This document shows, one piece after another, positions 24,619 to 35,297 of a DNA stretch of 64,000 nt. The notes below the pieces were generated by a model. The model did not search any database, had not been told where the DNA came from, and was given only the letters and a program-made list of their open reading frames with translations. Source of the DNA: Megalobrama amblycephala (taxonomy: Eukaryota; Chordata; Actinopteri; Cypriniformes; Xenocyprididae); assembly GCF_018812025.1 (NCBI RefSeq), contig NC_063050.1, positions 12,813,037 to 12,877,036 on the forward strand, read 5' to 3'. The first letter of the stretch is position 1, and each line of letters opens with the position of its first letter. A program made the translations under genes and the position numbers.

Positions 24619-24621
24619 TCA
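24538..24621. repeat. (TTTC)n microsatellite abutting a splice acceptor
   Basis: About twenty TTTC units run directly into the AG acceptor of the terminal tail exon and form its polypyrimidine tract. The equivalent tract before the E terminal exon (42040-42068) is much shorter. Confidence 0.9.
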
Positions 24622-24643
24622 GAATGACTGGAAGAGGCAGTAG

Positions 24644-25727
24644 ATCTTAATGATTGTACAGAATAATACTTGGTATCTTAAAGGCCCAAAAAAGATCTCC
24701 TGTTTAGACGTTTGATGTCTAAAGAAACACGTGTAAATCTTCTCTGAATCACTGTGTGTTGTGAAAAGGGCCTTACAAATAAATGGTGTTGAAGTGACAT
24801 TTGCATTATGAATTGTCATTTTGTAAATATTGAGAAGTATTTTATGTCAGTTAAGTTACGTACAAAAACATTTGCATAGAAACTGGAAGTTATTATAACC
24901 ATAATATAAGTTAATCGGAGTAACCTGTCTAACATGTTCTGTCTCCAAACTCTCCAAACATTTGCTGAAGAAAGCTACTATGACAAGGTATGAGAGTTTT
25001 TACATATTATTTAATGAAGAGCTTGTGAAATTCCATTTAAAGACTATAAATATGACACTTAATGTTGTGATGAATGTATTTGGTAGCTGATCTTCATAAG
25101 AAGCTGAAAAGCTTTCATTCAGCAGAACTGGTATTGATGAATAAAGAACTGTCATTTGTACGGTAACAAACCTTTTTAGAAGCTTTATTACGAAACACAA
25201 CATACAAGAGTCACAGTGAACCCTAACGCTCAAAATAATTAATTGGTTTGAGTAGGACAAACTTAAATTAAACAGAATAGTTCAGTCAAATTAACTTTTA
25301 TGAGTATTTAGAACTTTCTTTTTCTTTCAAGTTTACAGAACTGTATATTTTAATATATATTAAATAAGTATATATTAAGTATATGTATGTATATATTATA
25401 AGTAAACTGAACTGTTTCATTGTTTTGAGTTTTATTGACTTATTTCTTTCAATTTAGAAGAATTTAATGTTGTTTTTGGTGACAAGCAGTGCATGAGGCT
25501 TGGTTTGAGAGCAAGTATGTGAAATGCTTTATATTGCTGTAATCATTCAGCAAGTGTTGTAATGTGCTATTGTTAACAAATTAGTATTTTCTGAATGAGT
25601 TTTTTGCTGAATTAATAACTAGCTAACTTTACACTAAAGATGTTTACATTAGGGTTACATAATTTTAAGCTAAATGTACTGTAATACAACCGTTTCAGTA
25701 CACAAATACTGTGTACTGAAACATTTC
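24644..25727 (+). other. 3' UTR of unit 0 and repeated intergenic unit before gene A
   Basis: This sequence recurs before the leaders of gene B (33400-35100), fragment C (42090-43570) and gene D (53100-54520), with recurrent blocks such as caaacctttttagaagcttt and ggtttgagtaggacaaactt. It is the spacer of the tandem duplication. The ORFs in it are non-conserved shadows. Confidence 0.7.
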
Positions 25728-25920
25728 AAGATAACACATGAGCCTCTGTTTGCTGGACAACAAAAGAATTGCATCAAATATTTGAGTTGAGTTACCTTAT
25801 ATTATTATACTAATGTGGATAACATTACTAACACAGCCTAACAGTGATTGTTATCTACTGTACCTAATAACATTTGTTAAGGTATCGTCTGTGAAGTTTG
25901 GTGTGGTGGTGAAGGTCAGA
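25728..25920 (+). promoter_or_regulatory. Conserved leader-proximal upstream region, gene A
   Basis: The 190 bases before the start codon (from aagataacacatgagcctct) are strongly conserved in all four leader copies. They include an AT-rich ttatattattatac box about 115 bases before the ATG. The start context gtcagaATGG has A at -3 and G at +4, a good Kozak match. A promoter/5' UTR role is inferred from conservation alone. Confidence 0.4.
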
Positions 25921-28900
25921 ATGGCTCTTGTTCTTCTTCTCATCTTTCTGCTCATGAATTCTGGTGAGTCCCTGATTACAACATCACATTAAAATGTGTT
26001 TTATTTATTTATTTATTTATTTATTTATTTTCCCAAAAGCACATAAAATATCCCTTATTTAAGCAGCTCACTTAGGTAGCTTGACATTTTCAGGCAATCA
26101 AAAATCAGCCTGTCAATCACTTTGTGTGTTAATGTTTGCTGACATCAGATTGGCTTATAAGGCTTAAGCCGGGCACACATTTAACGACTAGTTAAAACAT
26201 TCTAAGACTGAGCTCAACATACAGCGATTGTTTCCTGCGACTGAAGCAGATTTAAATACTTACACATGGAATTTGAACACCGACTGTAATCGCAGACTGA
26301 ACGCAACTGCCTCTGACTGGACGCGTTTAAGCGCAATCAGTCATAAGTATCAATTTACATTCATAATCGGCCTTACAATAGTTAAGTGTGTGCGCGGCTT
26401 TAGAAGTCTTTAGAAGGCAGGGCTTAAAAATTTGAAATTAGTGGTATAGAAGGAGTTTGAAAAACAGTTGAAATGTATACATTAGATTATGATTCTCTTG
26501 CCTTCTTTGATCATAGTAGGTCGTAGTTTGATTTCATATTTTGGCCTTCATGTTGATGTGCCCCTTGTTCAGATTTAATATTTCTGTGTCATAATGACAA
26601 TTTCTGCTTTTCTGCAACACCTTTCATAGTCATCTGCAGGACTTTTTAAAACACTTCTTACTCAGTTCACAAAAACTGATTTTTTTTTATTTAGTTATTT
26701 TATTTTATTTTATTTAGCTAAACACAAGTGTGTGTGTGTGTGTGTGTGTGTGTTGCAGGAGTTTACTGATCTTCTGTATTTTGTGTTTCAGGAGTTTTTG
26801 GACAAGACTGGAATGTGAATTATAAAGATAATTCAATATGTGCTGTCAAAGGATCCACAGTAAACATGTCATGCACATACAGATACCCTCAGCAGTATAA
26901 TCTGACAGAAACCCTTTGGATCAATAAACCAATTGAGATTAAAAGTTTAAAAGAATATCAGGAGTATAAAGACAGGGTTGAATACATTGAAGACAGACAA
27001 AACAAAACTGCTGTTCTCAGACTGCGTAACGTCACTGAAAATGATGAGAAAGTGTATTATTTCAGATTAATAACTGCAACTGAAGGACAAAGATGGTTTG
27101 GTCAACCAGGAATTCAACTGAATGTTTCTGGTAATCCACTTCTGTCCTTCATTTTCATTATTTATTTAACAAAAGGTGGTGACACTTTACAATAAGGTTC
27201 ATTAGTTACATTATTTAACATGAACTAATAATGAACTGCACTTATACAGCATTTATTAATCTTTGTTAATGTTAATTTCAACATTTACTAATACATTACT
27301 AAAATCTTGTTAACATTACCCACTGAGCAAATTACGTCCAGAAGACGTCTTTTTGAGGTCTTGTCTCAGGTTGAAAAGACGTCCACTGAGGGGCCAGAAT
27401 GAAAGTTTTTATGACGTCTTTTTTGGACGTCTTCTGGAGATCCGATATAGACGAACACGCAGAATCACCAAAGGAGAAAAAGCACAATTTTTAAGCCACC
27501 ATCGTGGAGATGAGTGTTTGCTTTAGTTGGGCTCTTGACCCTTGCTTTATTAATATTAGAGTTTGTTTAGGCTGTTAACTCAGTCATAACAGCCAGACAA
27601 GTAAAGAGAAATGATCAGGTGTTGGTTATGTTTTCACATAATCATTGTTTGACATGAATCCCTGAACTCATTTAGAGTCCAATCTCTGAGTTAGATTTAC
27701 ATTATTGATTACAGAAGCACTGTGATTCTACAGCACAAGATCAGCTTTATCAATACAATTCACATGATTTCAGAAAAGGTGTGTTGAACAAAAAAATGTT
27801 TTTATTTTAGGCACACAGACATCAAGAATCATCCTGTGAATCTCAACAGTGGTGACCATCAAAAAGCATGTTGCAGTGCATTCTGGGAGCAACCAATCAA
27901 AATTCATCCATGGCTCCCATCATGCATTGCTGCATGAATAAATTATGAGCTTAATTGTCTTAGTAATTTCCTTTATTCTCATATTTTATTTTGTTCTGTT
28001 TATGTGACTTTTTAGTAGCTTGTTTTCTAATGTTCAGAGTTGATCTGTTGATCAGAATATGTTGCTTGTCACCGTCATTGAGATTCACAGGCTGATTCTT
28101 GATCTCTGTGTGTGCCTAAGAGACAGATATTTTTTTGCTCAGAACAACTGTTTGTGAAATCCTTTATATTATCTTGATAAAGCTGATCTTGTGCTGTAGA
28201 ATCACAGTGCTGCTGTAATCAATAACATTAATATAACTTACAGATTGGACTCTAAATGAGTTCAGTGATTCAGATCAAACAATGACTATGTGAAAACATA
28301 ACCATCACCTGATCATTTCTCTTTACTTGTCTGGCTGTTATGACTGAGTTAACAGCCCAAACAAACTCTAATATTAATAAGGCAAGGGTCAAGAGCCCAA
28401 CTAAAGCAAACACTCATCTCCACGATGGTGGCTTAAAAATTGTGATTTTTCTCCTTTGGTGATTCTGCGTGTTCGTCTATATCGGATGTCCAGAAGACAT
28501 CCAAAAAAGACGTCATAAAAACTTTCATTCTGGCCCCTCAGTGGACGTCTTTTCAACCTGAGACAAGACCTCAAAAAGACGTCTTCTGGACGTAATTTGC
28601 TCAGTGGGTAGTTAATGCACTGTGAACTAACATGAACAAACAATGAACAACTGTATTTTCATTAACTAACGTTAATGAAGATTAGTAAATACAGTAACAA
28701 ATGTATTGCTCATGGTTAGTTCATATTAGTTAACACATTAACTAATGTTTAATTAATGAACCTTATTGTAATGTATTACCTAAAAAGTTAATAGTTTTAG
28801 GACATGGTTAGAAGGATTTGTGTCCTCCAGCCCTTCAGGTTCAGGCTCCACAGCAGGTGCTGGAGAAAGAAACGGTCAATCTGACATGTAGAACTACCTG

Positions 28901-31075
28901 CAATCTGACAGACAGATTCATCTGGTACAAAAATGGACAGGCTTTAAACTTCCACAGCAACATCCTGCAGCTTCAGTCAGTCCGCAGTGATTCTGGCAGT
29001 TACAGCTGTGCCGTCAGAGGACAAGAACATCTGCCCTCTCCTGCTGTCAGCCTCAGCGTCATGTGTGAGTCTTTATTCATTTACAATTATGAAAACTGAT
29101 ATTAAACAACTGATTACAAATATCAAGGATGGAGTATCACAAATACATACAGACAATATACACTGTGAAAATTACCATGATTTTAAGGGTAAAAGGCTAT
29201 AAAAATGCTACGGTGAAAAACAGTTAATTGGTTTACAGAATGTTTCCGTACTATATACGGTGAATAACTGTAATAGATCTAACGGTACAATACCACTATT
29301 ACGGTAAAATGCCATTAAATTTAGTTTTTGGAAGTGCAAAATAGCAAGTCATTTTATAAATTACAGTAACACTTTATTTTACAGTGCCGTAGTTACACGT
29401 TAGATCACCTTTCTTCTGTTTGGCCTCTCTGATCAACTGGCTAATCATTGATGTATGTTCCAGACAGCCTGAAAAGCCTGGGATGCCGCCTTTCTGAATG
29501 GAAGTATTAATGTAATTATTCTGCATCATATAGGTGGTCAACCTTCTTGCAAGTACTGAGAAGAAAACTTTGCATTCCACACTCAGGAGGGAAACTGACC
29601 TGAACTGGGCGATTGTGGAGGAACCCTCTTTTTAAATTAAGCAGAATTTTTTTTTTACTGTAAAATAGACAGTAGACTAAATGCTGTCCCATAAAACCTA
29701 AAACGTTGCTACCATATTTTTTACCGTAAAGTTCTGGCAACCAAAGCTGCCGTTTTTTTACCGTAAATGTTAAAGGGATTTATATCTAGCAGTCGGTCAA
29801 CACAAAATGACATATGAATAATAAGACCATGTTGTTTTACCTCTAGATTCCCCCCGAAATACATCAGTGTCCATCAGTCCGTCTGGTGAAATAGTGTCAG
29901 GAGATTCAGTGACTCTGAACTGCAGCAGTGATTCAAACCCTCCTGCTCTGAACTTCAGCTGGTTTAGAGGAGAAACATTTCTGGGATCTGGCGACACCTA
30001 CAGCATCAGTAATATCAAGTCTGAGGCCAGTGGAAACTATTATTGCTCTGCTAGAAATGAACATGGATCTCAGTTCTCTGCTGCTCTGACTGTGAATGTC
30101 ATGTGTGAGTCTGTCTTTAATTTTGATCAAAGCTGGATGATTATTTGCTTAATTATTTGACTTACTGAATGTCATTTTACACTTTCATCTTTACAGATCC
30201 TCCAAAGAGCGTCTCAGTGTCCATCAGTCCGTCTGGTGAAATAGTGTCAGGAGATTCAGTGACTCTGAACTGCAGCAGTGATTCAAACCCTCCTGCTCTG
30301 AGCTTCAACTGGTTTAAGGAGAATGAAACCTCAGCTGTTGGATCTGGACAGAGTTTCAGCATCTCCAGCTTTAGCTCCAGTTTCAGTGGACGCTTCTACT
30401 GTGAGGCTCAGAATAAATATGGATCTCAGAGATCAGCGTCTGTGTCTCTCACTGTTAAAGGTGAGAATGGTCTCAGTTTTGTAGGTCATTGTCTGTATGT
30501 AGTGAGTGAAGCACTGAGTTTCTCTTTCTCTCGTCTGCACGGCTGAAGAAAGCAGCTGGTCTCTGATCACAGTCACAGTGGGAATCACTGCAGCTGTTGT
30601 CATGACTGTGATTGTGATGCTGTTGATCAGAAGGTGAGAGAGACTCTGTGTCTGTACCGTCATGAAGATCACAGTCAGTTTGTGTTCATGTTCATTTCTT
30701 CTTCTCTCTCAGGAATCGAGTGACTCCATCAGAAGAGCAAAAGCACAGAGGATCACAACAACATCAAACAGTGTGACAATCTTCTCATGCTTCTTCTCAT
30801 TTGTGTCCTGTCAGTTATGAAGGCAGAATTCATTCTCTCATCATTGTGTCGTCAGGTCGAGTCTCCTGTGGACGCCTACATGACCCTTGACCCCAAGTCC
30901 AGATGTTCTGAATACGACACACTGGATGTGAGTTCTTCTGCTGTTGTTGTGAAGGTGTTACATGAGATATTATTTGTGATGCATATGTTCACTTCTTCTC
31001 TAGAATATGAAGAGATCACGTGACACAGACGAGCCTGAAGATCAGGATTCTACATATTATAACATGGACAAATGA
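25921..31075 (+). CDS. CD22/Siglec-like receptor A, four Ig domains, ITAM-like tail
   Basis: Predicted exons are 25921-25963, 26792-27130, 28831-29064, 29847-30104, 30197-30460, 30549-30633, 30713-30770, 30856-30927 and 31004-31075, giving 475 codons with the stop and all phases compatible. Residues 1-14 are a signal peptide. The V-set (about 15-127) has Cys in SIC and MSC and the F-strand sequence YYFRLI, whose Arg matches the sialic-acid-binding Arg position of Siglecs. Ig2 (128-205) has the extra Cys of TCRTTC, compatible with a Siglec-type V-C2 disulphide. Two C2-like domains follow (206-379), then a TM helix (about 384-405). The tail has YMTLDPKSRCSEYDTL (Tyr 435 and 447, ITAM spacing) and YYNM (469-472). 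It is likely a cell-surface activating receptor of leukocytes. The donor at 30771 (gtgtga) is weak. Confidence 0.78.
27178..28780. mobile_element. Nested inverted-repeat elements in the V-Ig2 intron of gene A
   Basis: The outer element has inverted ends (acactttacaataaggttca on the left, tgaaccttattgtaatg on the right). Nested in it at 27319-28608 is foldback element 3, with CCCACTG...CAGTGGG tips, gacgtc-rich arms and the same inner arm sequence (cagaatcaccaaaggagaaa) as the other foldbacks. The equivalent intron in gene B is only 87 bases, so the whole block is an insertion. Confidence 0.75.
29155..29775. mobile_element. DNA element carrying a LINE RT fragment, in the Ig2-Ig3 intron of gene A
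   Basis: Gene B has a short uninterrupted intron here; gene A diverges at tacagacaatata and rejoins at tatctagcagtcggt. The inserted sequence is rich in acggta/taccgt motifs at both ends, consistent with an inverted-repeat element. Its centre (29374-29640, minus strand) encodes a reverse-transcriptase piece. Confidence 0.6.
29374..29640 (-). pseudogene. Fragment of a LINE reverse transcriptase
   Basis: The minus strand reads FRSVSLLSVECKVFFSVLAR across a short overlap of frames, then TSIQKGGIPGFSGCLEHTSM and SQLIREAKQKKGDL. These resemble the fingers region before motif A of non-LTR reverse transcriptases. No catalytic motif is included. It is a captured fragment of about 70 residues inside another element. 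Confidence 0.55.
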
Positions 31076-33123
31076 TTATTATATCTTATATTAATTTAAT
31101 TTTACAGTTCATTTCACATTCATTTATAATGTTGTGCTGCTAAAAATGAGAGAACATCTCAAGAGTCAAATACATCAATCTAGTGGATGTTCACGTTGAC
31201 GCAGCATTGCATATAAATTGCAACTTTCTTTTTGACAAAAAGTTCTTTTGTCACTTTTTGCTTTATTTCAGTCAGTGTGAATTATACAGTGAATCTTCAG
31301 TGGGTGATTATTTAAAAAGTTATTTCTATCGGCCGTTTTCGGTGATAAATAGCGACAATTTTATTGATGATCCGTGCGATGCTGACCAAACAGAAATGTT
31401 GTTTTTATGAAGAGTCTACTGTTGCTATGGTCACACGAACGCACCTAAATAACTTTGTTGAGCTTAAATGTTCCATACGGAATTTAATTGGAGATTTAAA
31501 ATAATGCATGCGGATGTTCCCAGTGTGACCATCAGGAGGTGGTCTCTACTTATGACGTCTGCATCTATTGTTACCATGAATCACCTCAGATTTTTTCTTT
31601 TTGGCTTTTGCATAAATCAAAATATCTGTGACTGTATTTGTTGTTAGAAATCTGCACAGCAAAACTCAGTGTTAAATTAACTCTCCTGTGAGTATATGTG
31701 AGACCCTACTCAAGAGCAGTGGTTCTCAAACCAATCCTGGAGTACCCCCAACCCTGCACATTTTGTGTGTCTTCCTCATCTACTACACCTGATTCAACTC
31801 TTGAGCTCATTAGTAGAGACTGCAAGATATGAAATGGGTGTGTCAGATATACTAAAAAAAAAATATATTTTTTTTTATTTGGTTCAAATGTGATTGCTTC
31901 ATTTTAAATTGATTTGAAACTTTTACTTTTTGACTTAACTCAATGTTTTTATTTTGAAATAATATTTAAATCAAATAACCCAATCAAACAGGACTTTCAC
32001 TTCCCATCATGCTCAGCAAAGGGGCTGAATTGGGAGAGTAAATGTTGAAATAAAGTGTTTTTGCATGCATTTCTTAATGTTCAATAAGGTTGAACCACTG
32101 TAGTTACATGCACTGTTTAAAATATAACTTTAGTATCTTTCTGGGCATTGAAAGTGTTAATTATCTTACTTGCAATGGAGGCCTCACTGAGCCATCGGAT
32201 TTTATCAAAAATATCTTAATTTGTGGATGCAAATCTACTGACATGCATATCCAGGCAAAAAGCCAACAGCTCAATTCAAAGAACAACACATTACCAACTG
32301 TAGTCGTCTCTGGAGTGACAGCTGAAATGGCCAAATGAAGTCTCAAGACATCTGAAAATTATAATTATAAAAAAAAATTAATTAACAAATGACAAAAGGC
32401 ACAATGAAATAATAGTCAACTGACCTAAAAAAAGAAAAGAAGAAGACCAAACATTTTCAAATGCTTTAACAAACATGTAACGCAAACAGCATAATTACAT
32501 ATGCAGCTTTCTCTCATTCTGTGTCAGCATACAGAAGTGAAGTGTAGCAGTCAATGTGAAGCAACAAAAGCAAAAACACTATTTAAGTATAGTATATAAA
32601 TATACCATATAACACTATATAAACTAGTTTATACTTACACAGCATAACAAAGATGATAGTCCGTGCTCTTATAAAACCTGTGATGAAATATGATTTTTTA
32701 TTTATTTATTTATTTATTTTTTATATAAAATCAATGTATTGGATTATACTGAATTTTTAAGTTTGAGAAAACTAGATTCACATATTCTGTGTTCATGTTC
32801 ATAAAGGATTTTTGGGTAGCATGAAGTAGTCTTAATCATGACAAGAAAAATCACCTTTATGAAGAGGAAGCCATTGACAATGATCAAGTTTCATTTAAAG
32901 TTCAGAGGAAAAGCAAACACAAATGAACTTTGGCACTGATGCATGACTTCTGTTTGTTTGTTTTAAACACATGGAAAATTCCACTGAATTTATGAATTTA
33001 CATGTTGAAAGAATTATATGTGAGGATAGTTTTAAACATTTATAGTTTTAAAAGAATAAAAAGTTGCTATTGTAGTAAAAGTTGAAATTCGCTCCTCATT
33101 TGCATAAAGTTGAGGTTTCTGAA
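31076..33123. other. Intergenic sequence between genes A and B
   Basis: No gene was found. About 32226-32700 is repeated at 46832-47275 (shared caggcaaaaagccaacagct and acacattaccaactg), so it belongs to the duplicated unit. About 32095-32220 resembles the inside of the TTAA element at 39956-40236. An ATTT-type tract lies at about 32690-32720. Confidence 0.55.
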
Positions 33124-33305
33124 CTAGTATGAGTTCATGGGTGGGAAGTCACGGGTTTGACTGCTGTTCCAGTGCACTTTCACAGGTAGAAGGTTGGAAA
33201 AACATGGGTTACGGGCTGCCTGGAACGCGGCATTACACTCTTTACACTTACAATAGCTTTTAAAATCTAAATCTATGTTGTTTTGTGTCTGAAATGCAAT
33301 CAATT

Positions 33306-33373
<68 letters not shown>

Positions 33374-35103
33374 TCATAATGACTGGAAGAGGCCGTAGAT
33401 CTTAATGATTGTACAGAATAATACTTGGTATCGTAAAGGCCCAAAAAAGATCTCCTGTTTGGATGTCTGATGTCTAAAGAAACACGTGTAAATCTTCTTT
33501 GAATCGATGTGTGTTGTGAAAAGGGCCTTACAAATAAATGGTGTTGAAGTGGCATTTACATTATGAATTGTCATTTTGTGAATATGGAAGAGTGTTTTAT
33601 GTCAGTGAAGTTACAAAAACATTTGCATAGAAACGGGAAGTTACTATAACCATAATATAAGTTACTCAGTAACCTGTATAACATGTTCTGTCTCCAAAAT
33701 CTCCAAACAGTTGCTCTTTGTGTATTAGCGAAGAAAGCTATGACAAGGTATGAGAGTTTTTAAATATTATTTATTGAACAGTTTGTGAAATTCAATTTAA
33801 AGTCTGTTGTGATGAATGTAATTAGTAGCTGATCTTCATAAGAAGCTGAAAAGCTTTCATTCATCAGAACTGTTAGTGATAAATAAACTGTCATTTGTAC
33901 GGTAACAAACCTTTTTAGAAGCTTTATTACTAAATGCAACATTACAAGAGTCACAGTGAACCCTAACGCTCAAAATAATTAATTGGTTTGAGTAGGACAA
34001 ACTTAAATTAAACAGAATAGTTCAGTCAAATGAACTTTTGAGTATTTAGAACTTTCTTTTTCTTTCAAGTTCACAGAACTGATATATTTGAAGTTTTTCA
34101 TTGTTTTGAGTTTTATGACCTTATTTCTTTTAATTTAGACAAACTTAAGTTTAACTGAAACTGGGCTGGGATTTGTATTTCCCAGCATGCCTATCCCATG
34201 GCACTCGAAGGGGAGAGTAAATGCTAAAATTGCTAAAAAATTGCTAAAGGTGTTTTTTTTTTGTTTTTGTTTTTTGTGCCAGATTAATGTTAAGTGGGAG
34301 ATTTAGTAGATTAATGTTTTGTTATGATAATTTACAATAATTATGTGAAACAAACAAGTATGTGAAATGCCTTATATTGCTGTAATCATTCAACAAGTGT
34401 TATAACATGCTATTATTCAAATGTTAACAAATTAGCATTTCCTGAATTAGTTTGTTATAAGTAGTTAGTTTTGCATTAATGCAAATGTTTGCATTGGGGT
34501 TAAGCTATATGATAAAGCAATATTATTAGTTAAATTCAACAAGTAGAATTGAATTAGAAATAGCCAAATGAATTCCTTAGATGTCAACCATTTAAAATGA
34601 GTAAAATTTAATTTTATCAAAAATATCTGAATAACAGACAGGCGTCAAAGATGAATTAAGAACTCTTTATTTTTTATTGCCAACATTGAAGACAACTGAT
34701 GATAACAAGCAGAATCACAGAAGCAAAGAGGTTTATGTTGATGCTGATTTTATTGGTAGTTGTGCAGTCTGTCAATGGAGTGACATAAACCTCTCTGATT
34801 TCATTAAAAAATATAATTATTGATCACTATTATGGTGATCAGTGTTTTAGTTGGCCAGTTTGACTCTTTGCTTTTATGTCAATTTGTGGGTTTTTGTAAT
34901 GGTGTTTGCTAATTTGACACATTTTAAATGGTTGACTTTGAAGGAATTAATTTGATTAATTCTAACTCAATTTTTATATGTTGAATTGAATTAATAATAT
35001 TGCTTGTAATCTGTTGCTACAATTTTATTGAGTAGATAGAATGTATTACTTTTTACAGTGATAAGATCACTGTTATTCATGTGATCTCTTAGTCACTCTT
35101 TAA
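33124..35103 (+). other. Repeated intergenic unit before gene B, with a relic terminal exon
   Basis: A (TTTC)n tract at about 33302-33376 runs into cataatgactggaagaggcc at 33376, which matches the terminal tail exon of units 0 and E plus its 3' UTR. The AG acceptor has become CAT, so the exon is dead. The remainder matches 24660-25720, 42090-43570 and 53100-54520. Confidence 0.7.
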
Positions 35104-35297
35104 TAAGATAACACATGAGCCTCTGTTTGCTGGACAACAAAAGAATTGCAACAAATATATGAGTTGAGTTATCTTATATTATTATACTAATGTGGATAAC
35201 ATCACTAACACAGCCTAACAGTGAATATTATCTACTGTACCTAATAACATTTGTTAAGGTGTCGTCTGTGAAGTTTGGTGTGGTGGTGAAGGTCAGA
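35104..35297 (+). promoter_or_regulatory. Conserved leader-proximal upstream region, gene B
   Basis: This is the same block as before leaders A, C and D, with the AT-rich ttatattattatac box and the Kozak context gtcagaATGG. A regulatory role is inferred from conservation. Confidence 0.4.

Larger units (their letters stand above)
20659..24643 (+). pseudogene. CD22/Siglec-like receptor unit 0, 5'-truncated and transposon-disrupted
   Basis: A relic of the 3' end of an Ig2 exon lies at 20659-20701, with a 2-base deletion relative to the other copies and a retained donor. An intact Ig3 exon follows (21678-21941, Cys pair LNCSS...RFYCEA), then a TM exon (22030-22111), a basic tail exon (22489-22534), a tail exon starting at 22648 and a last exon (24623-24643). 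The tail exon is split after 22685 by a 1.57-kb foldback element and resumes at about 24262-24297 (CDVELSEPVYEN in the uninterrupted copy at 41750-41824). No leader or V exon was found upstream. The TM segment contains an Arg (IGVIRGAAVII). A poly(A) signal lies at 24778-24783. It is not expected to make a receptor. Confidence 0.75.

Noticed and set aside
24538..24621. Possible CRISPR-like or coding repeat at the TTTC tract, and the KERKKERKK frame at 33124-33555
   Set aside because: It is a simple tetranucleotide microsatellite without spacers; the Lys/Glu/Arg protein is its translation.
25921..31075. Reading the cluster as NITR or antigen-receptor V segments
   Set aside because: No joining-type G-x-G motif or recombination signal follows the V exons, and the F strand has FRLI instead of Y-x-C, as in Siglec-type V domains.
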